NCBI GenBank assembly: GCA_947493285.1
Contig: CANLQH010000001.1
Location: 496,001 to 560,000 of the forward strand
Direction: 5' to 3'
DNA from: an uncultured Tenacibaculum sp.
GTDB taxonomy: Bacteria; Bacteroidota; Bacteroidia; Flavobacteriales; Flavobacteriaceae
DNA length: 64,000 nt
Shown: piece by piece, positions 26,209-33,139 of the stretch
Layout of the letters: each line of letters begins with the position of its first letter
Numbering within the stretch: position 1 is the first letter of the stretch
Program-made: the position numbers and the translations under genes
Notes under the pieces: model-generated
Seen by the model: only the letters and a program-made list of their open reading frames with translations
What the model was told of the DNA's origin: nothing
The model's database searches: none

Positions 26209-27651
26209 ATGGCAATTACGCTTAAAGGAGATCAAAAGATAAGTACAGTACCAACGACTAGAAGTAAAGCTTTAAAAGTAAACTTAAATGCTCATATTTA
26301 TGGTACTTTTGCTGAAATTGGAGCTGGACAAGAAACTGTACGTAATTTTTTTAGAGCTGGAGGAGCCTCAGGTACTATTGCAAAAGCCATGAGTGCTTAT
26401 GACAAAGATTTCTCTGATGCAATTTATGGAATAGAAGAAGACAATCGTTATGTTACCGAACCTCGATTAAAGAAAATGTTGAAGCATGAAATGGACTTAA
26501 TCGAAGAACGTCTTGATCGTGAAAAACATCCTGATAAATTATTTTTTAGTTACGCCAATACTGTGGCAACAATTAACTTTTCTAAAAAGTTTAAAGGTCA
26601 TGGTTGGGTTGGAATTCGTTTTCAATTAGACCCACTTGAAGACTATAATGAAATTATTTTACACCTCCGTTTTAAAGAAACTGACGCTCGTCAACAACAA
26701 GAAACCTTAGGAGTTCTTGGTGTAAACTTAGTATATGGAGCTTATTATTTAAATGACAGTCCAAAAGAATTACTAAAATCATTTTACGACAATATTGATA
26801 GTGATCGTTTAGAAATTGACATGATTAATTTCTCTGGTCCGCGTTTTATGTATGTTGATAATCGTTTAATGAGCTTACAGTTAGTTAAAAACGGAATGAC
26901 TAATGCAGTAATGTTTGGTCCTGACGGTAATAACTTATTACCAGCGCAAGTACTTTACAAGAAAAACATTTTAGCTTTACGTGGTAGTTACCGTCCGGTT
27001 ACTAAAGTAAACATGGATATGTTTGAAAGATCTAAACAAATGTTCTTGGCTGAGAAGAAAGTTAATCCTGAAAAAACGCAAGTTATTTTTGAGATTACTT
27101 TAAGTAACCTTAGAGCTGAAGGAGAAATTAACGAACGTGATTTCTTAGATAGAGCAGAATTGCTTTGTGCACTTGGTCAAAATGTAATGATTACCAACTA
27201 TCAAGAATATTTTAGATTAGTTGAATACTTTAGTGAGTTTACCAAAGAACGTATGGGACTTGCTATGGGAGTGTACAACCTTATTCAAATTTTTGATGAA
27301 AAATATTATCGTGACTTAAGTGGTGGTATTTTAGAGGCCTTTGGTAAACTTTTTTATCGTGATTTAAAAGTATACATGTTTCCATATAAAGATGACGAAA
27401 CTGGAGATTTCATAACTAGCGATAATCTAAAAGTACATCCTAGAATGAAAGAACTATATAAATTCTTTAAAAACAACGGAAGACTTATAGATATTAAAGA
27501 CTTTGATCAAGATATTTTACATATTTTCTCTCGAAGAGTGTTAAAAATGATAAAAGATGGAGAAGAAGGATGGGAAGAAATGCTTCCTGAAGGAGTTTCT
27601 GAAACCATTAAAGAAAAACGTTTATTTGGTTGTTCAAGAAAACGAGTATAA
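26209..27651 (+). CDS. Conserved Bacteroidota protein of unknown function (480 aa)
   Basis: 480 residues, cytosolic, no membrane segments. The sequence begins MAITLKGDQKISTVPTT and has blocks I associate with a family widespread in Bacteroidota: FAEIGAGQETVRNFFRAGG, KGHGWVGIRFQLDPL, and a C-terminal RDLSGGILEAFGKLF. I recall database entries that label such proteins nicotinate-nucleotide adenylyltransferase, but I see no HxGH nucleotidyltransferase motif, so I do not adopt that name. The frame is open further upstream, but the promoter at 26152-26183 fixes the start at 26209. Monocistronic between the divergent MBL gene and the sigma factor gene. Confidence 0.8.
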   Translation: MAITLKGDQKISTVPTTRSKALKVNLNAHIYGTFAEIGAGQETVRNFFRAGGASGTIAKAMSAYDKDFSDAIYGIEEDNRYVTEPRLKKMLKHEMDLIEERLDREKHPDKLFFSYANTVATINFSKKFKGHGWVGIRFQLDPLEDYNEIILHLRFKETDARQQQETLGVLGVNLVYGAYYLNDSPKELLKSFYDNIDSDRLEIDMINFSGPRFMYVDNRLMSLQLVKNGMTNAVMFGPDGNNLLPAQVLYKKNILALRGSYRPVTKVNMDMFERSKQMFLAEKKVNPEKTQVIFEITLSNLRAEGEINERDFLDRAELLCALGQNVMITNYQEYFRLVEYFSEFTKERMGLAMGVYNLIQIFDEKYYRDLSGGILEAFGKLFYRDLKVYMFPYKDDETGDFITSDNLKVHPRMKELYKFFKNNGRLIDIKDFDQDILHIFSRRVLKMIKDGEEGWEEMLPEGVSETIKEKRLFGCSRKRV

Positions 27652-27715
27652 TTTTTTTTTATTTTTCTATTAAACCTTTTACTATCTTTAAAGTCTAACA
27701 GCTAAACTATTTTAG

Positions 27716-28261
27716 TTGACCGACGAAATTACACTTATTGAACAGCTACAAGATTCAAAAACAAAAGAAGTAGCCTTTAAACATTTAGTGTCGCAATATA
27801 AAGAGCGATTATATTGGCATATAAGAAAGATTGTTATTTCTCATGACGATGCTGATGATGTGTTGCAAAATACTTTTATCAAAATATTTAGAAGTATCGA
27901 TAATTTTAAAAGAGAGAGTAAATTATACTCTTGGATGTATCGAATTGCAACAAACGAATCGATTACCTTTATTAATAAAAGAGCCAAAGAAAAGAACATC
28001 GATATTACCGAACACCAACATCAACTCGTATCTAATTTAGATAGCGACAATTGGTTTTCTGGTGATGAAATTCAACTCATACTTCAAAAAGCGATTGCTA
28101 CCCTACCACAAAAACAACAGCTGGTATTTAATATGAAGTATTTTGATGAGATGAAATACAATGAAATTTCTGAAGTTTTAGAGACATCAGTAGGTGCTTT
28201 AAAAGCCTCTTATCACATTGCTGCAAAAAAAATAGAAGAATTTATTAAAAACTATAATTAA
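27716..28261 (+). CDS. ECF-type RNA polymerase sigma factor
   Basis: 181 residues. Region 2 lies near 20-90 (YKERLYWHIRKIVISHDDADDVLQNTF, then YSWMYRIATNE), and region 4 near 115-175 (ATLPQKQQLVFNMKYFDEMKYNEIS, helix-turn-helix VGALKASYHIA). It directs RNA polymerase to a small regulon. The start is a TTG; homologous N-termini begin at about this place and no ATG lies near. A TATCTTTA element at 27683-27690 is a possible -7. Downstream are a single-span membrane protein and a secreted small protein, the common sigma/anti-sigma/sensor layout of this phylum. Confidence 0.9.
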   Translation: MTDEITLIEQLQDSKTKEVAFKHLVSQYKERLYWHIRKIVISHDDADDVLQNTFIKIFRSIDNFKRESKLYSWMYRIATNESITFINKRAKEKNIDITEHQHQLVSNLDSDNWFSGDEIQLILQKAIATLPQKQQLVFNMKYFDEMKYNEISEVLETSVGALKASYHIAAKKIEEFIKNYN

Positions 28262-28294
28262 ACCTTTTACAAAAAGTAAAGTCTTAATAGTAAG

Positions 28295-28840
28295 ATGAAT
28301 AAAGAATTAAAAAATAGCGTAGATTTTATAAACCAACAAGTTGGTAAAAAAACTGGTTTTGATATTCCTGAAAATTACTTTAAAGGGATAGAAGAAAAAG
28401 TGACTACAAATATATTTTTAGAAGACTTACCAAAAGAAAATACTTTTAAAACTCCTTCTAATTATTTTGACACTTTTGAAGATGATCTTTTCTCAAAATT
28501 AAACTTAAACGATAAAAAGGAAAAAGAAGTTAAAGTTATATCGATAAAAAAGAAAGTATTACAATTTATTCCACTAGCAGCTGCAGCATCTGTTTTACTT
28601 TTTATTGGACTTAATTATTTTAATACCACCTCTTCATCTGTTACATTTGACGATATTACGATTGCGGATGTTGAATCTTGGTACGAAAATGGATATGGAG
28701 ATACTGACAGCGATGAATTAGCAATTGCTTTTAACGAAACTAATATAGAAGATGATACTTTTTCATCTATAACTGATGAAAATTTAGAAGAATATTTAAA
28801 CGACATTGATAATTCTGATTTTATAAATGAAATTCAATAA
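28295..28840 (+). CDS. Single-span membrane protein, probable anti-sigma factor
   Basis: 181 residues. A cytosolic N-terminal part of about 90 residues carries two copies of a motif, IPENYFKGIEEKV and TPSNYFDTFEDDL. One transmembrane helix follows at about 91-108 (FIPLAAAASVLLFIGL), then a strongly acidic periplasmic tail of about 70 residues. No zinc-binding anti-sigma HxxxCxxC motif is present. Position 33 bases after the ECF sigma gene and the topology suggest it holds the sigma factor at the membrane; this is inference. It ends 1 base before the next ATG. Confidence 0.7.
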   Translation: MNKELKNSVDFINQQVGKKTGFDIPENYFKGIEEKVTTNIFLEDLPKENTFKTPSNYFDTFEDDLFSKLNLNDKKEKEVKVISIKKKVLQFIPLAAAASVLLFIGLNYFNTTSSSVTFDDITIADVESWYENGYGDTDSDELAIAFNETNIEDDTFSSITDENLEEYLNDIDNSDFINEIQ

Positions 28841-28841
28841 C

Positions 28842-29303
28842 ATGAAAAAAATACTATTATTCATTTTTACCTTAGGTATATTTAGCTCTAATGTAAACGC
28901 ACAGCATAAAAAAGGGAGAGAAAAAATTAAAGCTTACAAAGTTTCTTTTATTACCGAAAAATTAAATCTTTCGTCTGAAGAAGCTGAGAAATTCTGGCCT
29001 ATTTATAATAAATATGACGAAGAAATGATGCAATTACACAGAGAAGAGCGTTATAATATAAAAAAGGAAGTTTTTAAAAACGGAGGAATTGAGCAGCTTT
29101 CTGAAAAAGAATCTAAAAATATTTTAAAGAAAATTAGAGATATTGCTAAGCAACGTTATGAAATTAAAGCTAATTTTCATGATAGAGTTTCAAAAATACT
29201 ACCTTTTAAAAAGATTTTAACTTTAGAAATTGCCGAACACGAGTTTCATCGAAAACTTTTTAAAAAGTATAAAGGTGAAAAAAGAAGAAAACTAAGTAAA
29301 TAA
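28842..29303 (+). CDS. Secreted small helical protein of the ECF sigma operon (LTXXQ/Spy-like)
   Basis: 153 residues from ATG 28842; a longer frame starting inside the preceding gene is possible but would spoil the signal peptide. The signal peptide ends SNVNAQ at about 20. The mature part is basic and helical, with EKLNLSSEEAEKFWPIYNKYDEEM, the type of heptad motif seen in CpxP/Spy-like periplasmic proteins, where E/Q-rich helices bind unfolded proteins. It is often annotated in this phylum as sensor of ECF-type sigma factor. Last gene of the three-gene operon, followed by a strong hairpin. Confidence 0.8.
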   Translation: MKKILLFIFTLGIFSSNVNAQHKKGREKIKAYKVSFITEKLNLSSEEAEKFWPIYNKYDEEMMQLHREERYNIKKEVFKNGGIEQLSEKESKNILKKIRDIAKQRYEIKANFHDRVSKILPFKKILTLEIAEHEFHRKLFKKYKGEKRRKLSK

Positions 29304-29306
29304 AAA

Positions 29307-29335
29307 AAGGAAGCAAAATTGCTTCCTTTTTTTAT
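29307..29335. terminator. Bidirectional terminator after the ECF sigma operon
   Basis: Arms AAAGGAAGCAA / TTGCTTCCTTT with a two-base gap and a T tract. It lies between converging genes and overlaps the stop of the minus-strand gene at 29332. Confidence 0.85.
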
Positions 29336-29532
29336 TCATTATTTACTAAAGCTAAACAAACATATAAATCTGGTTTATTAGCTGTAAACTGTTTTAACCA
29401 AATTGTTAGTTCATTAACTTCATAAGGTAATAACCTATCTAATGCTTTTTCTAGTTCTCTACAAAATAAATCTGTATTAAAACTTACCTTTTTTAATACT
29501 GTCTTTGTGTATTCAAACATTGCTCTTGCCAT
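29332..29532 (-). CDS. Small conserved flavobacterial protein (66 aa)
   Basis: 66 residues beginning MARAMFEYTKTVLKKVSF and containing FCRELEKALDRLLPYEVNEL. I recognise this as a short protein common in Flavobacteriaceae genomes, of unknown function. No signal peptide or membrane segment; helical and amphipathic. It stands alone between the ECF operon terminator and the hairpin at 29614-29650. Confidence 0.8.
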   Translation of the reverse strand: MARAMFEYTKTVLKKVSFNTDLFCRELEKALDRLLPYEVNELTIWLKQFTANKPDLYVCLALVNNE

Positions 29533-29613
29533 ACTACTAGGGGGTTAAAAGTTGTTGTTTCTTACTGAACGTAATTTACGAAATTTTATTCCTTCCGATA
29601 TGTTAAAATTTCA

Positions 29614-29650
29614 TAAAAAAAAGCGAGATTTAAAATAAATCTCGCTTTTT
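29614..29650 (-). terminator. Terminator of the HAD-CAT-like-small protein operon
   Basis: Arms AAAAAGCGAGATTTA / TAAATCTCGCTTTTT with a 3-base gap and, on the minus strand, a following T run. It lies 20 bases after the stop at 29670. Confidence 0.88.
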
Positions 29651-29669
29651 AAAAACTTAGTTTATGTTA

Positions 29670-29936
29670 TTATAAACTATTAACTTTGTCTAATAAAGCG
29701 TTTGCTTTAGCTTCTAACTCAGCACTAACGCCCTTAAAATAAGCTTTCTTGTTCTCTACATTTTTAGCATTAACTTTAGCTATCAAATCATCATAGATCT
29801 CAAAAATTTCATTTCTAATAGCTTCTGACTTTTCTACATCTACATTTGAATTTAACTGAGCTGTTAAATTAGTTATATCAAGAATATCTCCTAATGTATA
29901 ATCTATATCCTTTTTTAAATTTTTTATGCTTGCCAT
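29670..29936 (-). CDS. Small helical protein of unknown function (88 aa)
   Basis: 88 residues, starting MASIKNLKKDIDYTLGDILD. Entirely helical in appearance, with heptad-like leucine/isoleucine spacing and KAYFKGVSAELEAKANALLDKV at the end; no signal peptide. I recognise the opening as common in flavobacterial genomes but know no function. It begins 22 bases after the CAT-like gene on the same strand and ends before the hairpin at 29614-29650. Confidence 0.8.
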   Translation of the reverse strand: MASIKNLKKDIDYTLGDILDITNLTAQLNSNVDVEKSEAIRNEIFEIYDDLIAKVNAKNVENKKAYFKGVSAELEAKANALLDKVNSL

Positions 29937-29958
29937 AATTATAATATTTGATGCAAAA

Positions 29959-30585
29959 TTAGTTGATTTTATCTAAATGAGCTTGAAATTTTTCAAAAAA
30001 CTGCCCTACATCATACCCATCTACTAAAGCATGGTTTACATTTACTGCTATAGGCATCAACATTTTATTGTTTTCTTCCTTAATTTTACCGAAAGCTAAC
30101 TGGGGCACACTACTATCTTTATTTCCTGAAAAGGGTTCTTTATGACTTGAAAAACTCACCCAAGGAATCGCTGAACAGTGAACACATCCTAAAGAATATT
30201 TTGGAGGAAACAAATCTTTTGAATTAGTAATTCTTTCTTTTTCCTTTAAAAAGTTGTTTTCAAACTCTTTATAATCTTCTGAAAATTCAACGTAAGAAAA
30301 ACCAAAAGTATTATCCTCTCTTGCAATAGTTGGCGAAGTATTAATTACATCATAAATAGCAACTTTGTCTCCTTCAATCCTATACTTGAAACTTTCAATT
30401 TCATTAATTGCTTTCATACAAGCGTGCAAGTACGACACAAAAAAAGATTGCTTGTTCTCTTTAGCTGATTTATAGCATTTAGAAACCTCAACATCTGCTA
30501 CAATTCCGAAAGTTGGATCTTCTAAAGTTCTAAAATGTTCGAAATGCAGTTTTCGATTCCAACTATCAATATCTAAATATTTCAT
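29959..30585 (-). CDS. CAT-fold acyltransferase (chloramphenicol acetyltransferase-like)
   Basis: 208 residues of the classic trimeric CAT family. N-terminal NRKLHFEHFRTLEDPTFGIVADVEVS, SFFVSYLHACMKAINEI, and the catalytic block VNHALVDGYDVGQFF near the C-terminus, where the first His is the general base in HxxxDG. It would use an acyl-CoA donor. Chromosomal copies in Flavobacteriaceae need not acetylate chloramphenicol, so I do not assign resistance. It starts immediately after the HAD gene ends, so the two are coupled. Confidence 0.88.
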   Translation of the reverse strand: MKYLDIDSWNRKLHFEHFRTLEDPTFGIVADVEVSKCYKSAKENKQSFFVSYLHACMKAINEIESFKYRIEGDKVAIYDVINTSPTIAREDNTFGFSYVEFSEDYKEFENNFLKEKERITNSKDLFPPKYSLGCVHCSAIPWVSFSSHKEPFSGNKDSSVPQLAFGKIKEENNKMLMPIAVNVNHALVDGYDVGQFFEKFQAHLDKIN

Positions 30586-31272
30586 TTATAAGAAATTTAA
30601 TACATCAGTAATTTTAGCGACAGTTTTATAGTCGTCCGATTTTTGCTCTTCACTAACTTCCTCATGAGCCCAAGTCGTGTGAAATGGAACATGTATTGCT
30701 GAAGCTCCAATCTCGATTAACGGTAAAATATCTGATTTTAATGAATTCCCTATCATTAAAAATTCTGAAGGATTAATATCTAAACGCTTTGTAAGTTTTT
30801 CGTAATCCATTTTTTTCTTTTCGCTCATTACTTCAGTATGATGAAAATACTTTAAGATTCCTGATTTTTCCAATTTACGTTCTTGATCTAATAAATCTCC
30901 TTTGGTAGCTACAATTAATTTATATTTTCCTTGTAACTTTTCTAAAACCTCTTCTACTCCATCTAATAATTCAATAGGCTTTTCTAGCATATCTTTACCC
31001 AAATTTAAAATTTGATTTAAGGTTCTTTGATTTATTTTATAATTGGATAATTCTAAAGCACATTCAACCATAGATAACATAAAACCTTTTACACCATAGC
31101 CATAGATTTTTAAATTTTCTATTTCTTTTTTAAAAAGCTCTTGGTGAATTTTATTTTCGGTTTCGTAATCAGATAATAGTTTAGCAAACTCATTCTCTGC
31201 ATCTCTAAAATAGGTTTCGTTTACCCAAAGAGTATCATCTGCATCAAAAGCAATTACTTTTATATTATTCAT
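30586..31272 (-). CDS. HAD-superfamily phosphatase
   Basis: 228 residues. Motif I FDADDTLW at about 9-16 (nucleophile Asp and acid Asp), motif II VATKGD, motif III Lys in the DYEKL region, and motif IV MIGNSLKSDILP near 172-183 where Asp residues bind magnesium. The helical cap sits between motifs I and II. A cytosolic small-molecule phosphatase; the substrate cannot be read. First gene of the operon with the CAT-like and 88-residue genes. A TATCTTTG element lies at 31302-31295 upstream. Confidence 0.88.
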   Translation of the reverse strand: MNNIKVIAFDADDTLWVNETYFRDAENEFAKLLSDYETENKIHQELFKKEIENLKIYGYGVKGFMLSMVECALELSNYKINQRTLNQILNLGKDMLEKPIELLDGVEEVLEKLQGKYKLIVATKGDLLDQERKLEKSGILKYFHHTEVMSEKKKMDYEKLTKRLDINPSEFLMIGNSLKSDILPLIEIGASAIHVPFHTTWAHEEVSEEQKSDDYKTVAKITDVLNFL

Positions 31273-31294
31273 AGTTTTATCTATTATTAATACT

Positions 31295-31302
31295 CAAAGA
31301 TA
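31295..31302 (-). promoter_or_regulatory. Putative -7 element of the HAD gene
   Basis: TATCTTTG on the minus strand, 22 bases before the ATG at 31272. No TTG at the expected distance. Confidence 0.4.
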
Positions 31303-31380
31303 CATATTTATATAGCTTAAAGAGAAAGCTAATAAATTATGATTTACAGAACTTTAACATTATTATTTTTCACTTTTTAA

Positions 31381-31409
31381 TTGTTTTATCAAAACTTTTG
31401 TTACATTTG
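31381..31409 (+). promoter_or_regulatory. Promoter of the small transcript at 31417-31610
   Basis: TTG at 31381-31383, 18-base spacer, TACATTTG at 31402-31409: full consensus. The transcription start would fall at about 31413-31417, at or next to the ATG of the 45-codon frame. Confidence 0.7.
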
Positions 31410-31416
31410 ACTCATT

Positions 31417-31554
31417 ATGAAAGTACTTATTAAAGCATATCAATTAATTTTAAACACTGTCGGCATGATTATGTGTAATAATACGCGCATGCATAAACAG
31501 TATGTATATGTAAAGAAAAGTACTTATAAATATAGACTTAAACAACGATTTTAA
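31417..31554 (+). CDS. Possible leaderless micro-protein (45 aa)
   Basis: ATG to TAA frame of 45 codons filling most of the small transcript. The product has an amphipathic N-terminus (MKVLIKAYQLILNTVGM) and a very basic C-terminus ending YKYRLKQRF. There is no space for a ribosome binding site if the predicted promoter is right, so translation would be leaderless. It may be a chance frame in a small RNA. It bears no clear similarity to its neighbours apart from a shared VGM and basic character. Confidence 0.35.
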   Translation: MKVLIKAYQLILNTVGMIMCNNTRMHKQYVYVKKSTYKYRLKQRF

Positions 31555-31580
31555 AAATCGATATTTAATATAAACTACAA

Positions 31581-31610
31581 AGGTGCTTTTTACAAAAAGC
31601 ACCTTTTTTT
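31581..31610 (+). terminator. Terminator of the small transcript
   Basis: Stem AGGTGCTTTT / AAAAGCACCT with a TACA loop, followed by seven T residues. Confidence 0.92.
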
Positions 31611-31639
31611 ATTTACTAATATTTTAAATTTTAATCATT

Positions 31640-31750
31640 ATGAACACATTAAAGAACATTAAACGAGTTGGCATGCATGTAACATCAATTATGTACACTG
31701 TACAAAATCCATTTTTTAGAGAACCAAAATTTCCGCCACTTAACACTTAA
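31640..31750 (+). CDS. Micro-protein upstream of the 115-aa gene (36 aa)
   Basis: ATG to TAA, 36 codons, ending 5 bases before the ATG of the next gene. Sequence starts MNTLKNIKRVGMHVTSIMYT and ends in a Pro-rich tail (FREPKFPPLNT). The pattern of a basic amphipathic segment plus a proline tail and the tight spacing to 31756 make it more plausible than a random frame. It could be a leader peptide or a small partner protein. No homologue recognised. Confidence 0.45.
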   Translation: MNTLKNIKRVGMHVTSIMYTVQNPFFREPKFPPLNT

Positions 31751-31755
31751 ACATC

Positions 31756-32103
31756 ATGAAAAATTACATAGTATCACAAAACAATCTTCAACAATTTACA
31801 GTTAGTAAAAAACAAGTTAGCAAAAATAAAGCTTTAAAAACTTCAGTTTTATATAACAAAGTTGAATCTAGCGTAAATTCCTCCATTAACCTATATAAAG
31901 GTTCCTCACCTACTTTTAAGAGTATAGAATTTGATATTCTAAAAAACGCTTATTTAAATGATAAGCTTATTATAAAAAATAATATAAAAAAATTAAGCGC
32001 TACAGAAATCGTTTTAGATATTACGGTAGCTAAGAAACAAGAAAAAAAACAAGATATTATTTGTAAAGCCACATTTGGCTACGCAATACAAAAAGCTTCT
32101 TAA
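31756..32103 (+). CDS. Protein of unknown function, possibly hotdog-fold remnant (115 aa)
   Basis: 115 residues, no signal peptide. After a basic N-terminus the segment FDILKNAYLNDKLIIKNN is followed by alternating strands ending ICKATFGYAI. This pattern of helix, xA..ND.L strand and long beta sheet is loosely like hotdog-fold thioesterases, but the catalytic Asp/Glu helix is not convincing, so I would not name it. It follows the 36-codon gene by 5 bases and is closed by the hairpin at 32130-32160. Confidence 0.6.
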   Translation: MKNYIVSQNNLQQFTVSKKQVSKNKALKTSVLYNKVESSVNSSINLYKGSSPTFKSIEFDILKNAYLNDKLIIKNNIKKLSATEIVLDITVAKKQEKKQDIICKATFGYAIQKAS

Positions 32104-32129
32104 TTCGTTAAGTTGATTTGGTTAGTTTG

Positions 32130-32160
32130 CAGACTCAAGGTTTTTACTTTGAGTCTGTTT
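32130..32160 (+). terminator. Terminator of the 31640-32103 gene pair
   Basis: Stem CAGACTCAA / TTGAGTCTG with a 10-base loop and a T tract, next to the stop of the converging manA. Confidence 0.8.
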
Positions 32161-33138
32161 TTATTTTATGAAAACTTCTAATAACTCAGAGCCTACACTT
32201 GGTTGAATCTCAAATTCTTTAATACAAGCTGGAATTAACAAGGTTTCACCCATTTGAATTGTTTCTCTTTGATTTTCGTAAACAAATTCTACCTTACCCT
32301 CTACACACATATACACAACAAAGCTATCTTTATCGTAATGTTTAACTGACAAATTAGATGTAACTGGTAAAACGTTTGTTGTAAAATAAGGGCACGAAAC
32401 TACTTCGGAAGCTTTATTATTTTCTTTTAAATAATCTCTTTTGTACGTTTTTTTAGAACTAAAGTCTATTGCTTTTAAAGCTTTATCTGTATGTAATTCT
32501 CTGTAATTGCCATCAATATCCTCTCTATCCCAATCGTAAATACGATAGGTAATATCTGATGTTTGTTGAATCTCAGCTAATAACAACCCACCTCCTATTG
32601 CATGAACTCTACCTGGTGGAATAAAATAAGCATCTCCTTTTTTTACTTCGTCTGAATTTAAAATTTCTAAAAGAGACTTATTTTTAAGATGATGTAAGTA
32701 TTCCTCTTCATTAGAATCTTCTTTAAAACCAATAATAATATTGGATTCATCATCGGCTTGCATTACATACCACATTTCTGTTTTACCATAAGAATCATGT
32801 CGTTCTTTCGATAAATTATCATTAGGGTGCAATTGAATACTTAATACCTCTTTAGCATCAATATATTTAATAAGTAAAGGGAATTCGTTTTTAAAGTTTT
32901 CATAAACATGTTTACCTACTAAATCACCTTTATAAATTGAAATTAATTCTCTTAGTGTTTTACTTTTAAGTTCACCATTACTAACTATAGATTCATCTCC
33001 ATCAACATCAGAAACCTCCCAACTTTCACCAATTTTATCTTCATCAGATTTTTTATTGAGTACAGTTTTAAGCTTTTCTCCTCCCCATATTTTTTGTTTT
33101 AATATAGGAGTAAATCGTAATAGTTGGTTTATTATCAT
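32161..33138 (-). CDS. manA: Mannose-6-phosphate isomerase, class I
   Basis: 325 residues. Interconverts mannose 6-phosphate and fructose 6-phosphate using zinc. Begins MIINQLLRFTPILKQKIWGG, with LSIQLHPND (Gln, His ligands), GKTEMWYVM (Glu ligand), GRVHAIGGGLLLAEIQQTSDITYRIYDWDR (His ligand and catalytic Arg region). The first 17 or so codons are duplicated as a dead stub after queD at 36877-36927, which shows that manA used to follow queD directly. Now it starts 1 base after the large gene at 33140. Confidence 0.93.
   Translation of the reverse strand: MIINQLLRFTPILKQKIWGGEKLKTVLNKKSDEDKIGESWEVSDVDGDESIVSNGELKSKTLRELISIYKGDLVGKHVYENFKNEFPLLIKYIDAKEVLSIQLHPNDNLSKERHDSYGKTEMWYVMQADDESNIIIGFKEDSNEEEYLHHLKNKSLLEILNSDEVKKGDAYFIPPGRVHAIGGGLLLAEIQQTSDITYRIYDWDREDIDGNYRELHTDKALKAIDFSSKKTYKRDYLKENNKASEVVSCPYFTTNVLPVTSNLSVKHYDKDSFVVYMCVEGKVEFVYENQRETIQMGETLLIPACIKEFEIQPSVGSELLEVFIK
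33087..33138. repeat. Direct repeat, copy 1 (5' end of manA)
   Basis: 52 bases that recur at 36879-36927 in the same orientation. Differences: T/C at 33094, GT versus TC at 33110-33111, and three extra bases (TTA, one Ile codon) near 33132. This copy is the live manA start. Confidence 0.92.
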
Positions 33139-33139
33139 A

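Larger units (their letters stand above)
31414..31610 (+). ncRNA. Candidate small RNA or leaderless micro-gene transcript
   Basis: About 195 bases bounded by a consensus promoter and an intrinsic terminator, with no long ORF. Inside is a hairpin at 31463-31492: GCATG/CATGC outer stem, TGTGTA/TACGCG inner stem with two G-U pairs, a 4-base bulge and an ATAA loop. The 11-mer AAAGTACTTAT occurs at 31420-31430 and 31517-31527. I do not recognise it as 6S RNA, tmRNA, RNase P or SRP RNA. It may be a regulatory RNA, an mRNA for the 45-residue peptide, or both. Confidence 0.45.

Noticed and set aside
29959..30585. Chloramphenicol resistance gene
   Set aside because: The CAT fold and HxxxDG are present, but there is no mobile context and chromosomal CAT-like proteins often act on other substrates.
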